Positions 1 through 5,893 of a stretch of 5,940 bases of DNA are shown piece after piece. The notes under the pieces were generated by a model. It did no database searches, was not told where the DNA came from, and was given only the letters and a program-made list of their open reading frames with translations. The stretch lies in contig JAGHBR010000202.1 in the NCBI GenBank assembly GCA_021160885.1, positions 1 through 5,940 of the forward strand. Direction: 5' to 3'. The DNA is from Caldisericaceae bacterium. Its GTDB lineage: Bacteria; Calditrichota; Calditrichia; Calditrichales; Calditrichaceae. The position numbers and the translations under genes are program-made. Each line of letters starts with the position of its first letter. Within the stretch, counting starts at the first letter, position 1.

Positions 1-147
1 GAAGATAAAAATCAACACACCGATCAATTCAGTAACCTGTGAACTGAAAGAGACCTTATATTCAGTAGCAATTTCCCAAAAGTTTGACAAATTATTACTG
101 ACTATTCTATTTTCAACTTTCCAATAAAAGGATGGTTTGCTTGTCAT
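1..147 (-). CDS. 5' part of a gene of unknown function, possibly a membrane protein
   Basis: An open frame runs leftward from an ATG at 147-145 for 49 codons to the window edge without a stop. A strong Shine-Dalgarno AAGGAG (158-163) lies 10 bases upstream of the ATG, which is the main reason to call it real and to choose this start. The N-terminus reads MTSKPSFYWKVENRIVSNNL and is polar with aromatic residues, with no lipobox or typical signal peptide. At about residue 40 a hydrophobic run begins (ELIGVLIFIF) and continues to the edge, which looks like the start of a transmembrane helix. I do not recognise the family. The gene is transcribed divergently from the large kinase at 446, so the two could share a control region. 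Being a gene start is well supported; any function is not. Confidence 0.6.
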   Translation of the reverse strand, partial: MTSKPSFYWKVENRIVSNNLSNFWEIATEYKVSFSSQVTELIGVLIFIF

Positions 148-157
148 TACTACTTTT

Positions 158-163
158 CTCCTT
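158..163 (-). promoter_or_regulatory. Shine-Dalgarno site for the partial gene at 147
   Basis: The minus strand reads GGAAGGAG, with the AAGGAG core ending 10 bases before the ATG at 147. This spacing is slightly long but functional in many bacteria. It fixes the start of the partial gene. Confidence 0.6.
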
Positions 164-216
164 CCCTGGCCGTGCTGTTGATTTTGTACCGGCATCGAGA
201 GGAATTAGGAACGAGT

Positions 217-222
217 TGTCAA
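217..222 (-). promoter_or_regulatory. Possible -35 element for the leftward partial gene
   Basis: The minus strand carries a perfect TTGACA about 70 bases upstream of the ATG at 147. The position 17 bases downstream reads CTCGAT, which matches the -10 consensus at only two of six positions. The promoter call is therefore weak and rests on the -35 alone. Confidence 0.2.
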
Positions 223-286
223 TTAAAAAATAATTGTTCAAAGGTTTCTGACGATAATTTTTAAAATTGGATCATCAAATTAAAAA

Positions 287-315
287 TTGTAGAATTCTGG
301 TAAGCCTGTTAAAAT
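287..315 (+). promoter_or_regulatory. Sigma-70-type extended -10 promoter for the large kinase
   Basis: TTGTAG (287-292) and TAAAAT (310-315) are separated by exactly 17 bases. A TG at 307-308 placed one base before the -10 box gives an extended -10 (TGTTAAAAT). Transcription would start near 322, leaving a leader of about 124 nt before the kinase ATG at 446. It is the best promoter match in the 148-445 intergenic region. It was found by eye and is not experimentally supported. Confidence 0.5.
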
Positions 316-336
316 AGTGAAGGCCCCCAGGTAAAG

Positions 337-419
337 ATTGGTTACTTGATTTTGTTTTAAAGATTAATTAATTAGTGGTCGAAAACTCAGTTTCAAAATT
401 AAAACCAATGCAACAAAAT
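337..419 (+). repeat. Overlapping inverted repeats in the kinase leader
   Basis: Three pairs of complementary segments lie in the predicted leader: ATTGGTT (337-343) with AACCAAT (403-409), ATTTTGTT (349-356) with AACAAAAT (412-419), and GTTTTAA (354-360) with TTAAAAC (399-405). They overlap, so they cannot all pair at once and would be alternative folds. Most are A/U-rich with loops of about 40 to 60 bases, so stability is doubtful. No known riboswitch or leader-peptide pattern was recognised. The rest of 148-445 shows only AT-rich spacer apart from the promoter elements listed. Confidence 0.25.
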
Positions 420-445
420 TTACTATCGCGACGGGACCTTAAAAA

Positions 446-3400
446 ATGGCGAATATTTTGGCATTTAATCTGAATTCTCAACTAAAAAAAACACTGACAC
501 AAATCTCAAAAGAAAAAAACCTGATTTTTACCTTTATCGATTCTTTTGATACAGCTTTAACGCATGCCCAATCAACGCCCATTGTGCTTTTAATTACAGC
601 AGAAACTTTAAAAAAAACCTCAACTTTAAACGAATTGAAAAAATTAAAGGAAGATAATTCTTCGTTACAGGTTGCCTTAATCAATGAACCGATCTCCAGT
701 TCTTCCTATGATCCCAAAAGCAGCCAACAGTTGATTGATTTCATTATTCCCTCCACTGAGAAAGATCAATTGAAATACTACATACATAAGGTATTGGAAT
801 TTGGGAACACGGTAAAACGTAACGACGAATTAACCCGGGAGAATTTACGCTTACACCAACAACTCAAAGAGTTTTTAGATTTGCGATCCAAAACGCAGCA
901 ACAATCAGAAGCCACTTTCCGTTTAATGTTTGAAAATAATCCCATGCCCATGCTTATTTTCGATCTTGAAACGCGCAAAGTCATCAATGCAAATCATTCC
1001 GCATCTTTGCTTTATGGCTATCCTTATCAGGAATTAATTACGCTTTCCATCGATATGCTTGCAACCCAGCCGGAAAAATTGATCTGTGAATCAAAAATTG
1101 TAGATGAACAAACAATTATACAGCAAAATACCGAGCAAATTCACCGCCGAAAGAACGGACAATTAATTCATGTAGAAGTATTAAGCCATGTCATCAATTT
1201 CAAAGGCCGCAATGCCTGTTACATTATGATTAAAGATATTTCTGCCCAAAAACAAACATTGGAGGCATTGACCAATTCTGAGAAAAAATTTCGCACTTTG
1301 TACATGAATTTAACCCATGGTATTTTTAATTTAACTGCAGATAAACAAATCACTATGTTTAACCAGGCAGCTAAAAAAATATTCGGTTTTTCTAAAAATA
1401 AAACCACTTTTAAAATAAAAGATTTTAATTCGATTAAATTTTATGATACCTCTGGTAAACGTGTAGCTTTAGAATCATTGCCCTTCATGCAAGTCCTCAA
1501 TACAGGTGTAGCCAGCACAGGCAATATCTTAAAAATAAAGCTTCCGGACAATAAAAAAAGATGGATCGTTTTAGATGCTTTTCCTTTTTTTAAGGGAAAA
1601 GGTGTTAAAGAAGTTATTATTATTCTTAATGATATTTCGCAATTAAAAAAGGCTGAAAAGTTGCTTAGGGCAAATGAGAAAAAATTAAGAGCCATATTTG
1701 ATGCTTTACCAGACCAATTATTATTATTAAAATTAGACGGAACCGTTCTGGATGTTAAGAATGGTGATTTTTTTGCCTTACCAACTGAAGAAATTAAAGG
1801 CAAAACAATATTTGATTTGCTCTCGCAGCCAATTGCCAAAAGATTTTACAATATGCTGCATCTGGCAAATCGTACCAACGAAATGCAAACTTTTGAATTT
1901 CAATGGCAGGTTAAAGGAAATCTGCGTAGTTATGAAGCACGATTAAGTAAAAGCACCCAGAATCAAATTTTATGTTTGCTGCGCGACATTTCGGAACGTA
2001 AAAAATATGAGCTTGATTTGCAGAAGAGCGAAAATCGTTTCAGAATTTTATTAGAATCCATTTTGCAGGCTATTGTATTAATCGATATTCATGGAAGGAT
2101 CAATTTAGTTAATTCAAAATTGGAACAGCTTTTTGGTTACACACGCGATGAACTATTGTTACAACCCGTGGAAATGCTTTTACCATTTAATTTACGAGGC
2201 AAAGATCACATTCTGAATCAAAATAGATTCCGGCACTCAGAAGACATTGTTCTGGAACGCCCTGTCGAATTGACCGGGATGCGCAAAGACGGCTCTGAAT
2301 TTCCATTTGAAATTCAGCTAACCCATGTAGAAATGCTGGATGGCCCTTTTGTTTTAGGCATTTTATCGGACATTTCCCAAAAAAAACAATTAGAAGTTCG
2401 TATCAGACGAGTTGAAAAACTAGAAGCCATTGGCCAATTAGCCGGTGGTATTGCTCATGATTTTAACAATGTATTAGCGGGCATTATTGGCCTTTCTGAA
2501 CTGGCTCTCAGAAAGATTCCTGCCGAAAGCCCTGTTCAAGACAACCTTAAACTGATCATTAATAAAGCAGAAAGCGCGGCGGATTTAGTTCGTAAACTAC
2601 TGATGTTCAGTCGTCAACAAAAAATTACCAAACAAAATGTCAATTTAAATAAAATCGTACTTTCCAATAAAAAACTTTTACAGCGGTATCTGGGCGAAGA
2701 CATTCATCTGATTATTACTCTCGATGATGACTTGCATTTGATTCATGGCGATCCCAGTGCAATGGATCAAATTTTAACCAATTTGTGTATCAATGCACGT
2801 GATGCCATGCCGGATGGAGGTGAATTGACCATTCAAACTAAAAATATCGAAATTACCGATCCGGAATCGGACATTCCCCCCGGTAAATATGTTCAGCTCA
2901 TTGTTGCAGATTCCGGAATTGGTATGAGTGAAGAAACAAAAAAACACATTTTTGAACCCTTCTTTACTACCAAAGAGCTCGGCCAGGGTACAGGGCTGGG
3001 ACTGGCAACCGTGTACGGTCTGGTTCGTCACCATGGTGGTTTTATTCAATTTGATAGTGAATTAGGAGAAGGAACCATTTTTCGACTCTATTTTCCGGTT
3101 CCAATTCGACAACTGGAAGTGAGTAACTTGCAAGAATTAGAACACGTTGAAATGGTAAAAGGCGGAACAGAAACTATCCTAATCGTAGATGATCAGGCTG
3201 ATATCTTAACAACTGCCAAAGATACATTAGAATCTTTTGGCTACAAAGTACTGATTGCCGGTAGCGGTCACCAGGCATTGGATATTTTAACAAAATACAA
3301 GGATTTAATCGATTTAATAATCTCGGATGTGGTTATGCCTGATATGGATGGAATTGAATTGCGTATGTTAAGTAAACAACTAAAGCCCACAATTAAATTT

Positions 3401-3514
3401 TTATTAATGAGTGCCTTTAGTCCCAAGTTGGAGAATGAAAACGACTACCTGCTAAAACCATTTGTCGGGCATCAATTGGCCAGGAAAGTCCGGGAAATTT
3501 TAGACTCGGATTAA
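446..3514 (+). CDS. Soluble hybrid histidine kinase: pseudo-receiver, four PAS, HisKA, HATPase_c, receiver
   Basis: A cytoplasmic hybrid sensor kinase of 1022 residues that should autophosphorylate on His671 and pass phosphate to its own Asp961. Order: residues 1-120 have a receiver-like alternation of strands and helices but no phospho-acceptor Asp; a short coiled coil follows (about 126-150); PAS domains lie at about 155-272, 279-405, 410-525 and 528-650, each ending in a DIS motif. HisKA (656-725) has H-box GGIAHDFNN. HATPase_c (about 770-885) has the N box (N779, N783), G1 DSGIGM (D822), FEPFFTTK and G2 GQGTGLGL (846-853). The receiver (about 911-1020) has D915/D916, D961, S989 and K1004, but its alpha4 region is about seven residues short. 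There is no membrane helix. The start is firm: TAA lies in frame at 440-442, though the ribosome site (GGGA at 433-436) is weak. The PAS ligands are unknown. No DNA-binding partner is encoded nearby. Confidence 0.93.
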   Translation: MANILAFNLNSQLKKTLTQISKEKNLIFTFIDSFDTALTHAQSTPIVLLITAETLKKTSTLNELKKLKEDNSSLQVALINEPISSSSYDPKSSQQLIDFIIPSTEKDQLKYYIHKVLEFGNTVKRNDELTRENLRLHQQLKEFLDLRSKTQQQSEATFRLMFENNPMPMLIFDLETRKVINANHSASLLYGYPYQELITLSIDMLATQPEKLICESKIVDEQTIIQQNTEQIHRRKNGQLIHVEVLSHVINFKGRNACYIMIKDISAQKQTLEALTNSEKKFRTLYMNLTHGIFNLTADKQITMFNQAAKKIFGFSKNKTTFKIKDFNSIKFYDTSGKRVALESLPFMQVLNTGVASTGNILKIKLPDNKKRWIVLDAFPFFKGKGVKEVIIILNDISQLKKAEKLLRANEKKLRAIFDALPDQLLLLKLDGTVLDVKNGDFFALPTEEIKGKTIFDLLSQPIAKRFYNMLHLANRTNEMQTFEFQWQVKGNLRSYEARLSKSTQNQILCLLRDISERKKYELDLQKSENRFRILLESILQAIVLIDIHGRINLVNSKLEQLFGYTRDELLLQPVEMLLPFNLRGKDHILNQNRFRHSEDIVLERPVELTGMRKDGSEFPFEIQLTHVEMLDGPFVLGILSDISQKKQLEVRIRRVEKLEAIGQLAGGIAHDFNNVLAGIIGLSELALRKIPAESPVQDNLKLIINKAESAADLVRKLLMFSRQQKITKQNVNLNKIVLSNKKLLQRYLGEDIHLIITLDDDLHLIHGDPSAMDQILTNLCINARDAMPDGGELTIQTKNIEITDPESDIPPGKYVQLIVADSGIGMSEETKKHIFEPFFTTKELGQGTGLGLATVYGLVRHHGGFIQFDSELGEGTIFRLYFPVPIRQLEVSNLQELEHVEMVKGGTETILIVDDQADILTTAKDTLESFGYKVLIAGSGHQALDILTKYKDLIDLIISDVVMPDMDGIELRMLSKQLKPTIKFLLMSAFSPKLENENDYLLKPFVGHQLARKVREILDSD
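3511..3514. other. Shared TTAA holding both stop codons of convergent kinases
   Basis: The plus-strand kinase stops with TAA at 3512-3514 and the minus-strand kinase stops with TAA at 3513-3511, so the palindrome TTAA serves both. The genes overlap by four bases and there is no intergenic DNA. Any terminator would have to lie inside the opposing coding sequence. No convincing GC-rich stem with a T-run was seen on either side. Confidence 0.9.
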
Positions 3515-5421
3515 GAAGCAAACACATCATCTAATTTTTTGGCCAGCTTTGCCGGGGAAAAAGGTTTTGAAATGTAATCAATATCTTCTGCTACCATTCC
3601 TTGTTTGCTGATGGCATTATCATCATAGCCAGTCATAAAAAGTAATCGGACGTCTGGTTTTTCTCTTTGTAACCGATCTGCTAATTTTTTGCCATTAATG
3701 CCCGGCATTATCAAGTCAGTTAGCACAAGATCAATTTCATCAGCATGCTGTTCAAAAACCTTTAAAGCCTGTTCACCATTGGCAGCTTCCAACACTTTAT
3801 AGCCCAAATTTCGCAGGGTGTCGCAAATTAACTCTCGAACCAGATATTCATCTTCTACAACTAAAATTTGCTGTCCGCTGCCACGCAGATGTGTATTAGC
3901 AACATGATTTTCTTCCTGATAGGATTTTGCTTTTATTGCAGGCAGGTAAACACTGAACGTTGTTCCTTTTTCCAATTCACTTTGAACTGCGATATGCCCA
4001 TTATTCTGCTTAATAATTCCATACACAGTAGCCAGGCCAAGACCCGTTCCTTTTCCTTTTCCTTTAGTCGTAAAAAAGGGTTCGAAAATTCTTTGCTGCA
4101 CTTCTTCGGACATCCCTACGCCAGTATCGGTTACCTTAATAAGCACATAATCGCCAGGTTTCACATCAGGATGAAAACGTTGATAATTTTTGTCTAATTT
4201 TATTTGTTCTGTTTCAATAATTAGCTCTCCGCCCTTTGGCATAGCGTCGCGGGCATTAACTATTAAGTTCAGGAGAACCTGTTCAAATTGATTAGGGTCA
4301 ATTTTAATTTTCCACACATTATGATTAAGATTGGTTATTAGTTCTATGTGTTCTCCGATTAAGCGATTAAGCATTTTAGACAATTCTTTAATCGTTTTAT
4401 TTACATCAATAATTTTGGGTTGTACCACCTGTCTTCTGCTAAAAGTAAGCAACTGACGTGTCAGTGAAACAGCTCGTTCAGTAGCCTTTTTCATTTGTTT
4501 AATGTAACTATCAACCGAAGTATTTCCGTTTAATTTGCTTTTTAACAGGTCAATATAACCTTCAATTACCGTAAGCAGATTATTAAAATCGTGCGCTACG
4601 CCTCCGGCCAACTGGCCTATGGCTTCCATTTTTTGCGATTGGCGCAATTGTGCTTCTAATTGTTTATGTAAAGTAATATCATTCAAAACAGCAACCACAA
4701 CAACCGGCTGGCCATCATCATCTTTAACAGTGGAGGTTGACATAAATACTGTAATTTCTTTGCCATCTTTACGAATCGCCTTTAATTCTCCATTCCAGCC
4801 GCCTTTTAAAGAAGCGGGTAAAATATTCAACTGGAATTCATAGCCGATAAATGGTGAAAAGAAAGAACCAATATTTTTCCCGATCACTTCTCCGCGCTCA
4901 TATCCGAATGTGTCTAAAAAAGATTCATTTACAAAAATGATAGTTCCTTCCAGATCAAATAATCCTAAACCCTCATTTACCTGGCGCAATGCATGGGAAA
5001 GCATGTTTCTTTCAACTTCTAAACGGCGAAGTTCGGTCGAATTTTTAATGTAAAAAAAAGCGTAATTTTGTTTTGTCTCGGGGATTTTTTGACAGAACAG
5101 CTGGATGGGGAGAATAGTGTTTCGCTGACCTTTTAGCACCAGATCAAAATTTAATCCTTCTTTCTGCAATTCGATTTCATTAATTTCTTTTAAAAAATCT
5201 GACAGGTTTGGTACAATAATAAAATTCAAAAATGATTTGCTAATGACCTCATCTTGCCGGAAACCACTTAAGTTGAAAAAATTTTGATTGGCGTAAATTA
5301 CAGACATAGTATCTAAGTCAATAATTAAGGCACTTTCAGGAAAGGTTTCCAGAATATTAAAAAAGGGATCAAAATCAGGATGGATATTATCTTCGATCAT
5401 TTTCTGCACAGAAATTTCCAT
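3511..5421 (-). CDS. Soluble hybrid histidine kinase: two PAS, HisKA, HATPase_c, receiver
   Basis: A 636-residue cytoplasmic sensor kinase with a fused receiver. PAS1 spans about 18-130 and PAS2 about 137-252, the latter ending in NDIT and a signalling helix that runs into HisKA. HisKA (about 263-331) has H box GGVAHDFNN with His277 as the phosphorylation site. HATPase_c (about 375-495) shows N385/N389 in the N box, G1 DTGVGM (D432), FEPFFTTK and G2 GKGTGLGL (456-463). The receiver (about 517-634) is complete: E523/D524, phospho-acceptor D569, T597 and K619 at canonical spacings. No membrane helix or signal peptide is seen. The ATG at 5421 is preceded by GGGGAA at a suitable distance. It lies 28 bases downstream of the FlgM-like gene on the same strand, which suggests one transcript. 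Its HisKA-to-receiver core is clearly related to that of the convergent kinase, but its sensor half differs. The signal and target are unknown. Confidence 0.93.
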   Translation of the reverse strand: MEISVQKMIEDNIHPDFDPFFNILETFPESALIIDLDTMSVIYANQNFFNLSGFRQDEVISKSFLNFIIVPNLSDFLKEINEIELQKEGLNFDLVLKGQRNTILPIQLFCQKIPETKQNYAFFYIKNSTELRRLEVERNMLSHALRQVNEGLGLFDLEGTIIFVNESFLDTFGYERGEVIGKNIGSFFSPFIGYEFQLNILPASLKGGWNGELKAIRKDGKEITVFMSTSTVKDDDGQPVVVVAVLNDITLHKQLEAQLRQSQKMEAIGQLAGGVAHDFNNLLTVIEGYIDLLKSKLNGNTSVDSYIKQMKKATERAVSLTRQLLTFSRRQVVQPKIIDVNKTIKELSKMLNRLIGEHIELITNLNHNVWKIKIDPNQFEQVLLNLIVNARDAMPKGGELIIETEQIKLDKNYQRFHPDVKPGDYVLIKVTDTGVGMSEEVQQRIFEPFFTTKGKGKGTGLGLATVYGIIKQNNGHIAVQSELEKGTTFSVYLPAIKAKSYQEENHVANTHLRGSGQQILVVEDEYLVRELICDTLRNLGYKVLEAANGEQALKVFEQHADEIDLVLTDLIMPGINGKKLADRLQREKPDVRLLFMTGYDDNAISKQGMVAEDIDYISKPFSPAKLAKKLDDVFAS

Positions 5422-5426
5422 TTAAT

Positions 5427-5432
5427 TTCCCC
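5427..5432 (-). promoter_or_regulatory. Shine-Dalgarno-like site for the second kinase
   Basis: The minus strand reads CGGGGAAATTA just before the ATG at 5421. The purine-rich GGGGAA is a partial Shine-Dalgarno match at workable spacing. It lies in the 28-base gap after the FlgM-like gene, so the kinase can be translated independently on a shared mRNA. Confidence 0.45.
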
Positions 5433-5449
5433 GAATTTATGATTAAAGT

Positions 5450-5785
5450 TTACTTAATTCGATTTATCTTCACTGTACGAAGCATTTTCTCCACAATCTG
5501 ATCAATCACCTGGGAATCAAAATAATACTGAGAACTAATACGTTCCTTAATTTGATCAATTTGCTCCGGCGACAGAGTTTCTGCGTCTTTTACCTTGTCA
5601 AGATATTGACTCGCTTCGTTTTTTAACTCCAAAAGATGTTTGGCCTCTGGGGAAATATCTGTTTTGACTACCACGCTGGATTTGTCCGATTTGGCGGACT
5701 TTAGTTTGTTGTTATTTTTTGAGCCAATCGTACTGTTAGTTCTGTCTGTGCCGGATAAACCTAAAATATCCTTAATGAGGCTCAT
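5450..5785 (-). CDS. FlgM-like anti-sigma-28 factor (probable)
   Basis: A small soluble protein of 111 residues. FlgM proteins bind sigma-28 (FliA) and hold back late flagellar transcription until the hook is built and FlgM is exported. Residues 10-42 are rich in Ser, Asn, Lys and Thr and look disordered, as FlgM is when free. The C-terminal part matches the family pattern: ISPEAKHL (44-51, like the LSDAQAKL stretch of enteric FlgM), a helix at about 51-66, then LSPEQIDQIKERISSQYYFD (71-90) and VIDQIVEKML (93-102), corresponding to the VExLKxxIxxGxYxVDxxxIAxxLL signature. The length is close to the usual 90-100 residues. The start has an excellent Shine-Dalgarno (GGGAGGT). The next gene, 28 bases on, is a hybrid kinase, which is not a usual flgM neighbour. 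The match is by eye to a short, divergent family, so another small regulatory protein remains possible. No gene symbol is assigned. Confidence 0.6.
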   Translation of the reverse strand: MSLIKDILGLSGTDRTNSTIGSKNNNKLKSAKSDKSSVVVKTDISPEAKHLLELKNEASQYLDKVKDAETLSPEQIDQIKERISSQYYFDSQVIDQIVEKMLRTVKINRIK

Positions 5786-5790
5786 AATTG

Positions 5791-5797
5791 ACCTCCC
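5791..5797 (-). promoter_or_regulatory. Strong Shine-Dalgarno for the FlgM-like gene
   Basis: The minus strand reads GGGAGGT, followed by five bases and the ATG at 5785. This is the strongest ribosome site in the window and fixes the start codon. Confidence 0.75.
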
Positions 5798-5803
5798 ATG
5801 TCA

Positions 5804-5871
5804 TTTTTTAAATTATTAAATATATTCCTCAATTGTATTTGTCGTGGGCTAATTATCTTTTTTAAATTATT
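5804..5871. repeat. 14-bp direct repeat TTTTTTAAATTATT
   Basis: Two exact copies lie at 5804-5817 and 5858-5871, 54 bases apart start to start, which is about five helical turns. Both are in the upstream region of the FlgM-like gene. They could be paired binding sites, but the sequence is low in complexity and the repeat could be chance in such AT-rich DNA. Confidence 0.5.
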
Positions 5872-5893
5872 TTTTGAAAATTTTTTAAAAAAA
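5858..5893. other. Spaced T-tracts, likely intrinsically bent DNA
   Basis: T6 runs begin at 5858, 5870 and 5881, spaced 12 and 11 bases, followed by an A7 run at 5887-5893. A-tracts repeated near the helical period bend DNA and can act as UP elements or as H-NS-like or IHF-like target regions. They lie about 75 to 110 bases upstream of the FlgM-like start codon. The composition is seen directly; the bending and its role are inferred. Confidence 0.4.

Noticed and set aside
370..395. Small hairpin GAAAACTCAGTTTC in the leader
   Set aside because: Only about four AU-rich pairs can form without too small a loop.
1441..1839. Minus-strand open frame of 132 codons
   Set aside because: It is fully antisense to PAS domains 2 and 3 of the large kinase. 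Its composition looks like a reverse reading of AT-rich coding DNA.
2774..3049. Minus-strand open frame of 91 codons
   Set aside because: It lies opposite the HATPase_c region of the large kinase, whose N, G1 and G2 boxes are intact on the plus strand. Its translation shows no recognisable domain.
3534..3567. Possible bidirectional terminator: T-run, GGC/GCC stem, A-run
   Set aside because: The stem is only three GC pairs with unpaired bases before the A-run. It lies inside the receiver codons of the second kinase, so it is not convincing.
3868..4197. Plus-strand open frame of 109 codons
   Set aside because: It is antisense to the HATPase_c and linker region of the second kinase, and its translation (Phe, Ser, Cys, Ile rich) shows no domain.
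4619..4843. Plus-strand open frame of 74 codons
   Set aside because: It lies opposite PAS2 and the HisKA start of the second kinase, which is strongly supported.
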